DNA of 64,000 bases from Gemmatimonadaceae bacterium (GCA_016720905.1 JADKJT010000001.1:124001-188000), one strand, 5' to 3'. Counted from the first letter of the stretch, positions 9,738-17,973 are shown. Numbers and translations: made by a program. Notes: generated by a model not told the origin, from the sequence alone.

Positions 9738-11168
9738 TCAGCCCTGAAGCTTCTTCGCGTTGGCGACCACGTCATCCACGCCACCGGCCATGAAGAACGC
9801 CTGCTCGGGCAGATGATCGAACTCGCCCGCACAGATGCGCTCGAACGACGAGATGGTTTCCTCGAGCTTCACGTACTTGCCGGGAATACCCGTGAACTGC
9901 TCGGCCACCGCGAACGGCTGCGACATGAACCGCTGCAGACGACGCGCCCGGCCGACGATCTTCTTGTCGTCTTCCGACAGTTCGTCCATGCCGAGAATCG
10001 CGATGATGTCCTGCAGTTCCTTGTAGCGCTGCAGAATGCGCTGCGTGGTGGTGGCCGCGTTGTAGTGACGCTCCCCGATGTACTGCGCGTCGAGAATGCG
10101 CGACGTGGAGTCGAGCGGATCGACGGCCGGATAGATGCCGAGTTCGGTGATCTTCCGGTTGAGCACGACCGTGGCGTCGAGGTGTGCAAACGCCGCCGCC
10201 GGCGCCGGATCCGTCAAGTCGTCGGCCGGCACGTAAATGGCCTGCACCGACGTGATCGAGCCGTTGCGCGTGGACGTGATGCGTTCCTGCAGGTCGCCCA
10301 TCTCCGACGCCAGCGTGGGCTGGTATCCCACGGCGCTGGGCATGCGCCCCAGCAACGCGGACACTTCCGAACCGGCCTGCGTGAACCGGAAGATGTTGTC
10401 GACGAACACCAGCACGTCGGCATTCTCCATGTCGCGGAAATACTCGGCCACCGTGAGACCCGACAGGGCCACGCGCAACCGCGCTCCCGGCGGCTCGTTC
10501 ATCTGTCCGTAGATGAGCGCCACCTTGTCCAGAATGCCCGCTTCCTGGAATTCCAGATACAGGTCGTTCCCTTCGCGCGTGCGCTCGCCCACACCACAGA
10601 ACACCGACTTGCCGCCGTGTCCCTTGGCGACGTTGTTGATGAGTTCCTGAATGATGACCGTCTTGCCCACACCGGCGCCGCCAAACAATCCGATCTTGCC
10701 GCCCTTCACGAACGGGGCCACGAGATCGACCACCTTGATGCCCGTCTCGAACACTTCCGTCTTCGGCTCGAGATTGACGAAGTCGGGGCGCTTGCGATGG
10801 ATCGGCCAGCGCAGCGCATCGGCCGGGATCGGCGCCCCGTCATCGACGGGCTCGCCCAGCACGTTCAGGATGCGACCCAGCGCCGGCGCGCCCACCGGCA
10901 CCGAAATGGCCGCGCCGGTATCGGTCACGTCCATGCCGCGCGTCACGCCGTCCGTGCTGGACATGGCCACCGCGCGCACCTGATTGCGGCCGATGTGCTG
11001 CTGCACCTCGACGACGACTGAGATGGTCTGGCCACTGGGCGCCACCGCGTCGATGCGCAGGGCGTTGTACAACTCCGGCAGGTGATCCGACTCGAACTCG
11101 ACGTCGAGAACCGGTCCGATAACCTGAATGATCTTGCCGATGGCGCTGGGCGCGGCGGTAGTTGCCAT
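9738..11168 (-). CDS. atpD: F1F0 ATP synthase beta subunit
   Basis: 476 residues, usual family length. The catalytic subunit of F1. The Walker A motif GGAGVGKT lies at 163-170, followed by GERTREGNDLYLE around 190-203. The DELSEDD version of the regulatory DELSEED loop precedes KKIVGRARRLQRF. An N-terminal beta-barrel (IGPVLDVEF) is followed by the nucleotide-binding core. The gene is third in the minus-strand order atpA-G-D-C, so it is cotranscribed with the other F1 genes. Confidence 0.97.
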   Translation of the reverse strand: MATTAAPSAIGKIIQVIGPVLDVEFESDHLPELYNALRIDAVAPSGQTISVVVEVQQHIGRNQVRAVAMSSTDGVTRGMDVTDTGAAISVPVGAPALGRILNVLGEPVDDGAPIPADALRWPIHRKRPDFVNLEPKTEVFETGIKVVDLVAPFVKGGKIGLFGGAGVGKTVIIQELINNVAKGHGGKSVFCGVGERTREGNDLYLEFQEAGILDKVALIYGQMNEPPGARLRVALSGLTVAEYFRDMENADVLVFVDNIFRFTQAGSEVSALLGRMPSAVGYQPTLASEMGDLQERITSTRNGSITSVQAIYVPADDLTDPAPAAAFAHLDATVVLNRKITELGIYPAVDPLDSTSRILDAQYIGERHYNAATTTQRILQRYKELQDIIAILGMDELSEDDKKIVGRARRLQRFMSQPFAVAEQFTGIPGKYVKLEETISSFERICAGEFDHLPEQAFFMAGGVDDVVANAKKLQG

Positions 11169-11207
11169 GAGACGAATGCGTTTAAGGAGTGTGGTACGTC
11201 AGAACTG

Positions 11208-12065
11208 CTACAGTGCGGCCGCACCGCCGACGATCTCGGCGATTTCCTGCGTGATCTGCGCCTGACGGGCGGTGTTGTACGTCCGCTTGTACACCTGCAG
11301 CAAATCGGTGGCGTTGTCGGTGGCGTTCTTCATCGCCGTGCGCTGCGCGCTCTGGAAGCCCGCCTCGCCTTCGGCCAGCGAACGATAGACGGCGTTGCGC
11401 ACATAGGCCGGCAACAGCGCCTCGAGAATCTCGCCGCCCGAGGGCGCCAGCAGGAAATCCCGCATCGCGCCCGAGCCGCTGGGCGGCGTGACCGGCAACA
11501 CCGCTTCCGTGCCCGGCGGGGCGGTCAGCGCCGACTTGTAGCGCGTGGCCGTCACGTACACGGCATCCAGTTCGCCAATTTCAAACCGGTGCATGAGGCC
11601 ATCCACCAGCCGCGCGGCATCAGCGGCCGACGGCTTGTCGGTGATGTCGGTGTGCTGCGAGGCGATGTTCTTGCCCAGGTACTTGAAGAATCCGATGCCC
11701 TTCTTGCCCACGATGTGCATCTCGACCGTGATGCCCTTCGCTTCCCACTCGGCGATGCGCGCGCGCGCCTCTTTGATGAGGTTCGCGTTGAATCCGCCGC
11801 ACAGCCCGCGATTGGCCGTGATCAGCAACAGCGCCACCGTCTTTGTCTGCGCGGGACGGCGCAGCAACGGGAACTGCTGCGCCAGGTCGGGCGAATACAG
11901 GTGGCCCAGCATGTCACCCAACGCCAGCGCATACGGACGCGCCGCCGCGACGCGATCGGTGGCGCGCTTCATCTTGGACGTCGCGACCATCTCCATCGTG
12001 CGCGTGATCTTGCGCGTGTTCTCGACGGACTTGATGCGACCTTTGAGTTCTCGGCCTTTGGCCAT
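11208..12065 (-). CDS. atpG: F1F0 ATP synthase gamma subunit
   Basis: The ATG at 12065 was chosen because it gives the canonical N-terminus MAKGRELKGRIKSVENTRKI; an upstream in-frame start would only add repeat-proximal residues. 285 residues. The N-terminal helix continues TMEMVATSKMKRATDRV, the middle has TANRGLCGGFNANLI, and the C-terminal helix ends TARQAQITQEIAEIVGGAAAL. All are gamma-subunit hallmarks of the rotating stalk. It lies between atpA and atpD. The gap to atpA is filled by an octamer tandem repeat. Confidence 0.95.
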   Translation of the reverse strand: MAKGRELKGRIKSVENTRKITRTMEMVATSKMKRATDRVAAARPYALALGDMLGHLYSPDLAQQFPLLRRPAQTKTVALLLITANRGLCGGFNANLIKEARARIAEWEAKGITVEMHIVGKKGIGFFKYLGKNIASQHTDITDKPSAADAARLVDGLMHRFEIGELDAVYVTATRYKSALTAPPGTEAVLPVTPPSGSGAMRDFLLAPSGGEILEALLPAYVRNAVYRSLAEGEAGFQSAQRTAMKNATDNATDLLQVYKRTYNTARQAQITQEIAEIVGGAAAL

Positions 12066-12093
12066 GGAACAGAGTAGAAGGGAGTGGAGAGAA

Positions 12094-12163
12094 CCAAGTA
12101 CCAAGTACTAAGTACTAAGTACTAAGTACTAAGTACCAAGTACTAAGTACTGAGTACTAAGTT
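12094..12163. repeat. Octanucleotide tandem repeat (AAGTACTA) between atpA and atpG
   Basis: About nine units of an 8-bp repeat, mostly AAGTACTA with AAGTACCA and GAGTACTA variants. Each unit contains the palindrome AGTACT or GTAC. The array fills the atpA-atpG gap, and its last unit supplies the atpA stop codon (CTA on the plus strand at 12157-12159). Origin unknown; slippage-prone. Confidence 0.9.
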
Positions 12164-13719
12164 CTGCTGTACTGTTCTATGGCCCGCTTCAGGTCGGCTT
12201 CGGTGTCTTTCCCCAAAGCCTTCGTGGTGCGAATCGCGTCGGGCACCTGTGGGAACTGGGCCTTTACGAACTCCAGGAAACCCTTCTCCCAGGCACGGAT
12301 CTGCGACACGGGCAGCGTATCGAGCAATCCGTTGGACACGGCGTAAATCACCATCACCTGTTCTTCGACGGTGAACGGCGCGTACTGGCCTTGCTTGAGG
12401 ATTTCCACCGTGCGCGCACCGCGATCAAGCTGACGCTTGGTGGCGGCGTCGAGATCGGACGCAAAGGCAGCAAAGGCTTCCAGTTCGCGGTATTGCGCGA
12501 GGTCCAGACGCAACCGGCCGGCCACGCCCTTCATGGCCTTGATCTGCGCCGACCCACCTACGCGTGACACCGAGATACCGACGTTCACGGCGGGACGCAC
12601 ACCGGCGTTGAACAAGTCGGTCTCAAGGAAGATCTGGCCGTCGGTGATCGAGATGACGTTGGTCGGGATGTATGCCGACACGTCACCGGCCTGCGTTTCA
12701 ATGATCGGCAGCGCGGTGAGTGAGCCGCCCGGCTTGAGGATGTTTTTGCCATCCACCACGCCCTCGTCTTCGCGCAGCTTGGCCGCGCGCTCCAGCAGGC
12801 GGCTATGCAGATAGAACACGTCACCAGGATACGCTTCACGGCCCGGCGGACGACGCAGCACCAGCGACAGCTGCCGATAGGCGGCGGCCTGCTTGGACAA
12901 GTCGTCATACACGCACAACGTGGGCTTCCCCTCGTTGTACATGAAGTACTCGGCCATTGAGCAGCCCGAATACGGTGCGATGTACAGCATGGGTGCCGGA
13001 TCGGACGCCGAGGCGGCGACGATGATGGTGTACTCCAGCGCGCCCGTCTGGCGCAGCCGCTCCACCACCGATGCAATCGTGGACGCCTTCTGCCCGATGG
13101 CGACGTACACGCAGATCACGCCCGTGCCCTTCTGATTGATGATCGTGTCCACGGCCACGGCCGTCTTGCCCGTGCCACGGTCGCCGATGATCAACTCACG
13201 CTGGCCGCGACCGATCGGGATCATGGCGTCGATCGACTTGATGCCGGTCTGCAGCGGCTCCTTCACGGGCTGCCGCACGATGATGCCGGGCGCCGGTGAT
13301 TCGACCTTGCGGGTGTGCGTGGTGTGGATGTCACCCAGTCCATCGATGGGACGACCCAGCGCGTCGACCACGCGCCCGATCATCTCCGGACCGACCGGCA
13401 CTTCCAGCACGCGGCTCGTGCGACGCACTTCGTCGCCTTCCTTGAGCTGCAGATAGTCGCCCAACACCACGGCGCCGATGTTGTCTTCTTCGAGGTTGAG
13501 CGCCAGGCCGGTGATGACCTGCTTCGTCTCGGAAGCCGTGAACTCGAGCATTTCGCCGGCCATGGCTTTGCCGAGTCCGTAGATGCGGGCAATGCCGTCC
13601 TTCACTTCCAGGACCGTACCGACTTCCTCGACGTTCAGGTCGGCAAGGTCGGCAGCGGCAATCTCGCGGAGGAGAATGTCCTTGATTTCGCCGGGGCGAA
13701 GGGCGGTCTGTGTAGCCAT
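12157..13719 (-). CDS. atpA: F1F0 ATP synthase alpha subunit
   Basis: 520 residues, first gene of atpA-G-D-C. The nucleotide-binding P-loop reads GDRGTGKT (179-186), where many relatives have GDRQTGKT. VLEVKDGIARIYGLGKAMAGE marks the N-terminal crown domain. SISRVGGSAQ-like residues (GISVSRVGGSAQIKAMK) and the C-terminal helical domain are present. It forms the non-catalytic hexamer positions. No atpH, atpF, atpE or atpB precedes it; upstream lie repeats and a divergent small gene. The F0 and delta genes must therefore be elsewhere. Confidence 0.97.
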   Translation of the reverse strand: MATQTALRPGEIKDILLREIAAADLADLNVEEVGTVLEVKDGIARIYGLGKAMAGEMLEFTASETKQVITGLALNLEEDNIGAVVLGDYLQLKEGDEVRRTSRVLEVPVGPEMIGRVVDALGRPIDGLGDIHTTHTRKVESPAPGIIVRQPVKEPLQTGIKSIDAMIPIGRGQRELIIGDRGTGKTAVAVDTIINQKGTGVICVYVAIGQKASTIASVVERLRQTGALEYTIIVAASASDPAPMLYIAPYSGCSMAEYFMYNEGKPTLCVYDDLSKQAAAYRQLSLVLRRPPGREAYPGDVFYLHSRLLERAAKLREDEGVVDGKNILKPGGSLTALPIIETQAGDVSAYIPTNVISITDGQIFLETDLFNAGVRPAVNVGISVSRVGGSAQIKAMKGVAGRLRLDLAQYRELEAFAAFASDLDAATKRQLDRGARTVEILKQGQYAPFTVEEQVMVIYAVSNGLLDTLPVSQIRAWEKGFLEFVKAQFPQVPDAIRTTKALGKDTEADLKRAIEQYSRT

Positions 13720-13786
13720 GAGACGAGGGCGATGGAAGCGGTAGAAAACGAGTCAGAAACGGCTTTGCGGGCCGATTCGGCTATAG

Positions 13787-13806
13787 CTTGTGAAAATTAT
13801 CACAAG
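13787..13806. promoter_or_regulatory. AT-centred palindrome upstream of atpA
   Basis: CTTGTGA-AAATTA-TCACAAG has two perfect 7-nt arms around an AT centre. It lies about 70-90 nt upstream of the atpA start, a typical place for a dimeric transcription factor. CTATAG next to it could be part of a minus-strand -10 region. Role inferred. Confidence 0.4.
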
Positions 13807-13810
13807 ACGC

Positions 13811-13956
13811 GGGGGTACGGCAACTGGGACTGCGGTACTGCTACTGCGGGTGGGGTACTGCTACTGCGGGTGGGGTACTGCTACTGCGGGTGGGGCACTG
13901 CTACTGCGGGTGGGGTACTGCAACGGCGGGTGGGGTACTGCTGCTGCGGGTGGGAG
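13811..13956 (+). repeat. G-rich 20-bp tandem array, copy A
   Basis: Six near-identical units of CTACTGCGGGTGGGGTACTG run from 13841 to 13954, preceded by degenerate units from 13811. Each unit carries GGGTGGGG. The same unit recurs inverted at 14383-14476 and in both orientations at 51754-51950. Units are contiguous with no variable spacers, so this is not a CRISPR array. Confidence 0.9.
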
Positions 13957-14028
13957 GTACGGCGATTTGGGTTCACTGGGCAAGGAATCGGTGATGGTCC
14001 CAGGTCGCTTAGTGTGTAAAGTGGTGCT

Positions 14029-14379
14029 ATGGCTACCCATCGAGAACTGGCGGTTTGGCGGCGCGCCCATGAGCTCAGCATTCGTGCGTATCGAGACACT
14101 GAATCTGATGCCCGCCGACGAGCACCGAAGACAGTGGACCAGCTTCGACGCGCCGTCTCCTCAATCGCCGCCAATATCGCCGAGGGACGTGGACAATCCA
14201 CGACGCCCCAGTATCGGCGATACCTGAGCATCGCGGTCGGGTCGGCGAACGAAGCAGACAATCACATCACGCTCCTGCTCGACCTCGGGATTCTGGATCC
14301 GCAAACAGCGCTCGATTTCCGCGATGAGCTGTCGGTGATCCGTCGCATGACGCTCGCCCTGCATAAATCGGTGGAATGA
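14029..14379 (+). CDS. Four-helix-bundle (23S rRNA intervening-sequence type) protein
   Basis: 116 residues. It begins MATHRELAVWRRAHELSI and contains VDQLRRAVSSIAANIAEGRG, then a YLSIAVGSANEADNHI-type helix. This is the pattern of the small four-helix-bundle family first seen as ORFs in 23S rRNA intervening sequences (S23/IVP). The family is also related in fold to Avd accessory proteins of diversity-generating retroelements. The proteins are basic and form pentamers in known structures; their cellular role is unclear. Here the gene is bracketed by inverted arrays of the same 20-bp repeat, one ending 70 bp before the start and one starting 3 nt after the stop. This suggests gene and repeats are one unit (inference). 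Confidence 0.85.
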   Translation: MATHRELAVWRRAHELSIRAYRDTESDARRRAPKTVDQLRRAVSSIAANIAEGRGQSTTPQYRRYLSIAVGSANEADNHITLLLDLGILDPQTALDFRDELSVIRRMTLALHKSVE

Positions 14380-14382
14380 GGC

Positions 14383-14476
14383 GCCCCCCACCCGCAGTAG
14401 CAGTCCCCCACCCGCAGTAGCAGTCCCCCACCCGCAGTAGCAGTCCCCCACCCGCAGTTGCAGTCCCGCAGTTCCT
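14383..14476 (-). repeat. G-rich 20-bp tandem array, copy B (inverted)
   Basis: Four full units of the reverse complement of copy A (ACTGCTACTGCGGGTGGGGG on the minus strand) plus a degenerate end. The array fills the space between the four-helix-bundle stop and the stop of the convergent AraC-type gene. Copies A and B face each other. Confidence 0.9.
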
Positions 14477-15279
14477 CAATCCCGATGATTATTGAACCGC
14501 TCCAGCAGGTCGACCGCCCGGAGCCTGGTGAGCGAACTGGCCCGGGCCCCCACCAACCGTTGGGTGGTGCTGGACAGGTGCGACGAGCTGGCAAAGCCCA
14601 ATACCTGTGCCACGTCCCGCACATCATAACCGGCGTTCTTGGCCAGCTCGGCCGCGGCCAGGACCCGCACCAGATCGATCACCCGCTTGAGTGTGGGGGC
14701 TTCGCCCACCGCGAAGCTGCGGGAGAGGTGTTCACGCGAGACTCCCAGTTCCCTGGCCAGCTGATCGGTGCGAACCGGCCGTCCGGCCCGGTGCACCACG
14801 CTGCGCCAGACCGCCAGTTGGAGCGGTGTATCCAGATGCAGGATGGCAGGCGGATCGGTGAGCGCTCGCTCGAAGCGTGTGGAGAAGGCGTGTCGCAGCA
14901 CGATCTCGCGCGCCACCGAGTCGTCCACGCCGTCGATGAGGACATCGGTCACGCCGTGCTCGGCGGCTTTCGCCACCATGGGGGCGTCGGCCGGCAGCAG
15001 CGACGTGAGCAGTACGAACGGGACGCTTTGGAAGTCGTCGGCACGCGCCACCATGCGAGCCGCATCCTCGCCGGCGCCGGCATCCACCAACACGGCATCG
15101 ACCAATTGCTTCGTCAGCTGTTCATCAAGCTCCGCCGGCGACTTGATCAGCAGCACATGGGCCCGGCGTCGCGGAAATGCCGTTCGGATGAGCGCTTTCG
15201 TGCGTTCACGCTTGAGCAGGGCGACCAGACACAGGACGGTGCCAGCGCTTTCGGCGCCGGCGCGGGACGCAGGCGTCAT
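14476..15279 (-). CDS. AraC-type transcriptional regulator with receiver-like N-terminus
   Basis: 267 residues from the ATG at 15279, chosen because ATGA overlaps the stop of the upstream Nudix gene by 4 nt. Residues ~15-125 look like a receiver fold (DAVLVDAGAGEDAARMV, then VPFVLLTSLLPADAPMV), with an Asp at the acceptor position but no K-P motif (TDVLIDGVDD). The C-terminal ~100 residues carry an AraC-type HTH (LARELGVSREHLSRSF, then second-HTH residues DVRDVAQVLGFASSSHLSST). The same architecture is seen at 46765-47595. Targets unknown; cotranscription with Nudix and MlaF-like genes is likely. Confidence 0.8.
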   Translation of the reverse strand: MTPASRAGAESAGTVLCLVALLKRERTKALIRTAFPRRRAHVLLIKSPAELDEQLTKQLVDAVLVDAGAGEDAARMVARADDFQSVPFVLLTSLLPADAPMVAKAAEHGVTDVLIDGVDDSVAREIVLRHAFSTRFERALTDPPAILHLDTPLQLAVWRSVVHRAGRPVRTDQLARELGVSREHLSRSFAVGEAPTLKRVIDLVRVLAAAELAKNAGYDVRDVAQVLGFASSSHLSSTTQRLVGARASSLTRLRAVDLLERFNNHRD

Positions 15280-15854
15280 GATCTGCGCAACTCCGGAACA
15301 AGCGGCAACTCCTGACGCAGCACCATGGCATTGGCGCGCACCAGCACATCGCGCGCGTTGGCGTACGAGACCAACCGCGCGGCGTCGTCGTAGGTCGCCC
15401 ACCGGCAGGCGGTGATGCCTTCCGCCCGTTGCGGCTTGGTCTGTGCGCTGTCGCTTCGCATCAGGAAGAAATGGCAGACTTTGTGCACCAGTCGACCGCG
15501 AAAGCGGAAGAACCAATCGATGGTGTCGATTTCGCCATCGAGTTCGAGCGCTTCAAGCCCGGTCTCCTCGCGCACTTCGCGCACCGCAGCCGCATCCGGC
15601 TGTTCATCCACTTCAAGGTGTCCTTTCGGAAAACCCCAATTGCGATAGCTGTCGCGAATGAGCAGGAAAAGGGGCTGCCCGTCCTGTACGCGGTAGACCA
15701 CGCCGCCGGCGGACGTCTCCAGTTTGGCGCGACCGGATCGCTTGCGCGGCGGCGCGAGTTGCGCCTCGGCGCTAGCGGGTTGCGCATCAGCCGGCGGCGG
15801 CGCGCCGCCGGACACGTCCCCCGCCTCGTGGCCCGCATCGGATGCGCTGCTCAC
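15276..15854 (-). CDS. Nudix hydrolase
   Basis: 192 residues. It starts at GTG 15854, whose GTGA overlaps the stop of the MlaF-like gene. The N-terminal ~45 residues are low-complexity (Ala/Pro-rich). The Nudix box is intact in the order G-x5-E-x7-REVREETGL (GHLEVDEQPDAAAVREVR...), preceded by GGVVYRV and NWGFPKGHLE. The FPKGHLE context resembles the diadenosine-polyphosphate or (di)nucleotide-cleaning subgroup. The substrate cannot be fixed from sequence. It overlaps genes on both sides by 4 nt, so it is translationally coupled within the operon. Confidence 0.9.
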   Translation of the reverse strand: MSSASDAGHEAGDVSGGAPPPADAQPASAEAQLAPPRKRSGRAKLETSAGGVVYRVQDGQPLFLLIRDSYRNWGFPKGHLEVDEQPDAAAVREVREETGLEALELDGEIDTIDWFFRFRGRLVHKVCHFFLMRSDSAQTKPQRAEGITACRWATYDDAARLVSYANARDVLVRANAMVLRQELPLVPELRRS

Positions 15855-16609
15855 GTGCCGATCAACGGGGCCGACCCTTCCAGCGTCGGACGTCCTTCGA
15901 TGAATTGACGCACGATGGGATCGGTGCTGTGCTGGATCTCGTCGATGGTGCCGACGGCGCGCACGCGTCCCTCGTACAACATGGCAATGCGGGTGCCCAC
16001 CGTGTACGCGCTGCGCATGTCGTGCGTAATGACAATGCCCGTCACGTGCAGCTGCTCGCGCATGCGCACCATCAGTGCGTCGATGGTGGCCGCCGTGACC
16101 GGGTCAAGGCCGGTGGTGGGTTCGTCGTACAGGATGTACTTGGGGCGCAAGGCAATGGCACGCGCGATGCCAACGCGCTTGCGCATGCCACCGGAAAGCT
16201 CGGCGGGCATGCGGGCGTTGTTGTCGGGGAGATCGACCAGATCGAGTGCCTCATCCACCCGCACCGCGATCTCCTTTTCGGTCAGCTCACCCTGCTTGCG
16301 CAGCCCCATGGCGACGTTTTCGCCGACATTCATGGAATCGAACAGGGCGGCAAACTGAAACACGTAGCCGATCTGGCGGCGCAACTGGTAGAGCGCCTTG
16401 CGGGAGAGTTGATCGACGCGCTGCCCATCCACCCAGACTTCGCCGGAATCCGGCTCGAGGAGTCCGACGATGTGTTTGATGGCCACCGACTTTCCGGTGC
16501 CGGAATAGCCGATGATGACCACCGTCTCGCCTTCGGGGACGACAAGCGAGAAGCCTTCGAGCACTTTCTTGTGCCCGAAGGCTTTATGGACATCCTTGAG
16601 TTCGATCAT
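15851..16609 (-). CDS. mlaF: ABC transporter ATPase, MlaF-like
   Basis: 252 residues. An ABC ATPase with Walker A GYSGTGKS (34-41), signature ELSGGMRKR and Walker B ILYDEPTTGLDP, followed by the H-loop (ITHDM). The spacing and the sequence GVGKSVAIKHIVGLL-like (GTGKSVAIKHIVGLLEPD), with AALFDSMNVGENVAMGL, match MlaF/Ttg2A. MlaF energises lipid transport between inner and outer membranes. The usual partners MlaE and MlaD are not adjacent in this window, so the pathway assignment is from the ATPase alone. First gene of a three-gene overlapping set with the Nudix and AraC genes. Confidence 0.75.
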   Translation of the reverse strand: MIELKDVHKAFGHKKVLEGFSLVVPEGETVVIIGYSGTGKSVAIKHIVGLLEPDSGEVWVDGQRVDQLSRKALYQLRRQIGYVFQFAALFDSMNVGENVAMGLRKQGELTEKEIAVRVDEALDLVDLPDNNARMPAELSGGMRKRVGIARAIALRPKYILYDEPTTGLDPVTAATIDALMVRMREQLHVTGIVITHDMRSAYTVGTRIAMLYEGRVRAVGTIDEIQHSTDPIVRQFIEGRPTLEGSAPLIGT

Positions 16610-16668
16610 GACATCACGAATATGATGTAATGCAAGGAGCGTGGAAAGGTGGGGCGGCCGCTGGCAGC

Positions 16669-16705
16669 GAAAGAGGAGCGAGACGCTTTTGGCATCCCGC
16701 TCCTC
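16669..16705 (-). terminator. Intrinsic terminator after the sigma factor gene
   Basis: Minus-strand stem GAGGAGCG...CGCTCCTC (16673-16705) continues inward as GATGC/GCGTC around a CAAAA loop and is followed by a short T-run. It lies about 60 nt after the sigma-factor stop. Confidence 0.55.
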
Positions 16706-16767
16706 TCCGACAGACGACCTTCATGTGACCGCCAGGTCCCGAAGGACCGACCTCTGCTGTGTCGTAA

Positions 16768-17655
16768 TCAGGCCGCGAAGCTGGACAGTGCCCGTCCCAC
16801 ATCGCCCTCGCGGAGCCGCTTGAGGGCCCGGTCGCGCAGTTGGCGGACCCGTTCACGGGTGACGCCCAGCATGCTGCCGATTTCCTCCAGCGTATGCTCG
16901 CGTCCGCCTTCCAGGCCGAAGTACAGTCGGAGCACCTTGGCGTCGCGCGGCGGCAGCGTGGAGAGCGCCTGCTCGATCTCGTCGGTGAGGAAGCGATTCA
17001 TCGCTTCTTCTTCCGTGTCGGGCATTTCGTCGGCGACGAACCGCTCGATGAGCGACCGATCGCCATCGGGGTCCATGGGGGCATCGAGCCGCACGTCGCC
17101 GGTGTTGAGCGCGGCGAGCGACTGCACGACGTCCACCGACAGGCCGGTCACCTGCGCCAGCTCCTCCGGCGACGGTTCGCGACGCAACTTCTGTCGGAGG
17201 ATTTCCGAGGCCTTGATGATGCGCGACAGATCGGCGGTGCGATTGAGCGGCACGCGCACCGTGCGGCCCTGACGGGCCAGCGACGACAGGATGGCCTGAC
17301 GAATCCACCAGACGGCGTACGAAATGAACTTGACGCCCTGGTCGGGATCGAACTTTCGCGCGGCCGTGAGCAGACCCACGTTGCCTTCACCGATCAGGTC
17401 GATGAGTGGCAAACCCCGATTCTGATATTTCTTGGCGACCGAAATGACGAAACGCAGGTTGCGCTTGACCAGCTCCTGCAGCGCGTCCTGATCGCCGGCG
17501 CGAATCTTTTTGGCGAGTTCAATTTCCTCAGCACCCTTGAGCAGCGGGTACGTGCTGACCTCATAGAGGTACTGGTCGAGGATGTCGCGTTCCGGCTCGG
17601 AGGGCGCGATGCCCGCGGGGGCCGCGCGACGGCGCTTCCGCTTGACGTCGGTCAT
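16768..17655 (-). CDS. RNA polymerase sigma-70 family factor, primary type (RpoD/SigA-like)
   Basis: 295 residues. Region 1.2 (DILDQYLYEVSTYPLLKGAEE) is followed by region 2 with NLRFVISVAKKYQNRGLPLIDLIGEGNVGL and the -10 recognition helix FISYAVWWIRQAIL. Region 3 (VPLNRTADLSRI) and region 4 (LPPRDAKVLRLYFGLEGG, then TLEEIGSMLGVTRERVRQLRDRALKRLR) are complete. Region 1.1 is missing, so it is either a short SigA or an RpoS-like group 2 factor. A terminator closes the gene downstream. Promoters with TTGAC(A/G)-17-TAnnnT in this window fit such a factor. Confidence 0.9.
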   Translation of the reverse strand: MTDVKRKRRRAAPAGIAPSEPERDILDQYLYEVSTYPLLKGAEEIELAKKIRAGDQDALQELVKRNLRFVISVAKKYQNRGLPLIDLIGEGNVGLLTAARKFDPDQGVKFISYAVWWIRQAILSSLARQGRTVRVPLNRTADLSRIIKASEILRQKLRREPSPEELAQVTGLSVDVVQSLAALNTGDVRLDAPMDPDGDRSLIERFVADEMPDTEEEAMNRFLTDEIEQALSTLPPRDAKVLRLYFGLEGGREHTLEEIGSMLGVTRERVRQLRDRALKRLREGDVGRALSSFAA

Positions 17656-17806
17656 GAGATTCTATGGTCCTCGGGACGGGACATCGTCCTCGAACAAGTA
17701 ACGGGGAAGCTTCAGCACTTGGTGGTGCACAGGTCCCCGGAATCGGGGAGCCATGCAAGATTACGCCTTCTGACGAAAACCGCTAGGTCGGCGCGGCGCC
17801 TTCTGC

Positions 17807-17835
17807 TTGACGAGGGACATACACCCGACTAGACT
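17807..17835 (+). promoter_or_regulatory. Predicted sigma-70 promoter of the tRNA cluster
   Basis: TTGACG, a 17-nt spacer, then TAGACT. The expected transcription start is about 60 nt before tRNA-Ala. Good match and right spacing; not experimentally known. Confidence 0.6.
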
Positions 17836-17900
17836 GCGCGGTTCCTGACGCCCTCGCTGGCGGGCCCCTTTGGGGTCTCCCTGGCGGGGGCGTTGCGCCC

Positions 17901-17973
<73 letters not shown>

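Larger units (their letters stand above)
13720..14028. other. Divergent intergenic region: palindrome plus G-rich array
   Basis: 309 bp between divergent atpA and the four-helix-bundle gene. It holds a 20-nt operator-like palindrome (13787-13806) and a G-rich 20-bp tandem array (13811-13956). No gene is seen. Confidence 0.6.

Noticed and set aside
9651..11021. Long plus-strand open frame (456 codons) opposite atpD
   Set aside because: Lies entirely antisense to the clear atpD gene; composition is the mirror of a high-GC coding strand, with no known domain.
13811..13956. Possible CRISPR array
   Set aside because: Units are contiguous 20-mers with no variable spacers, and no cas genes are present.
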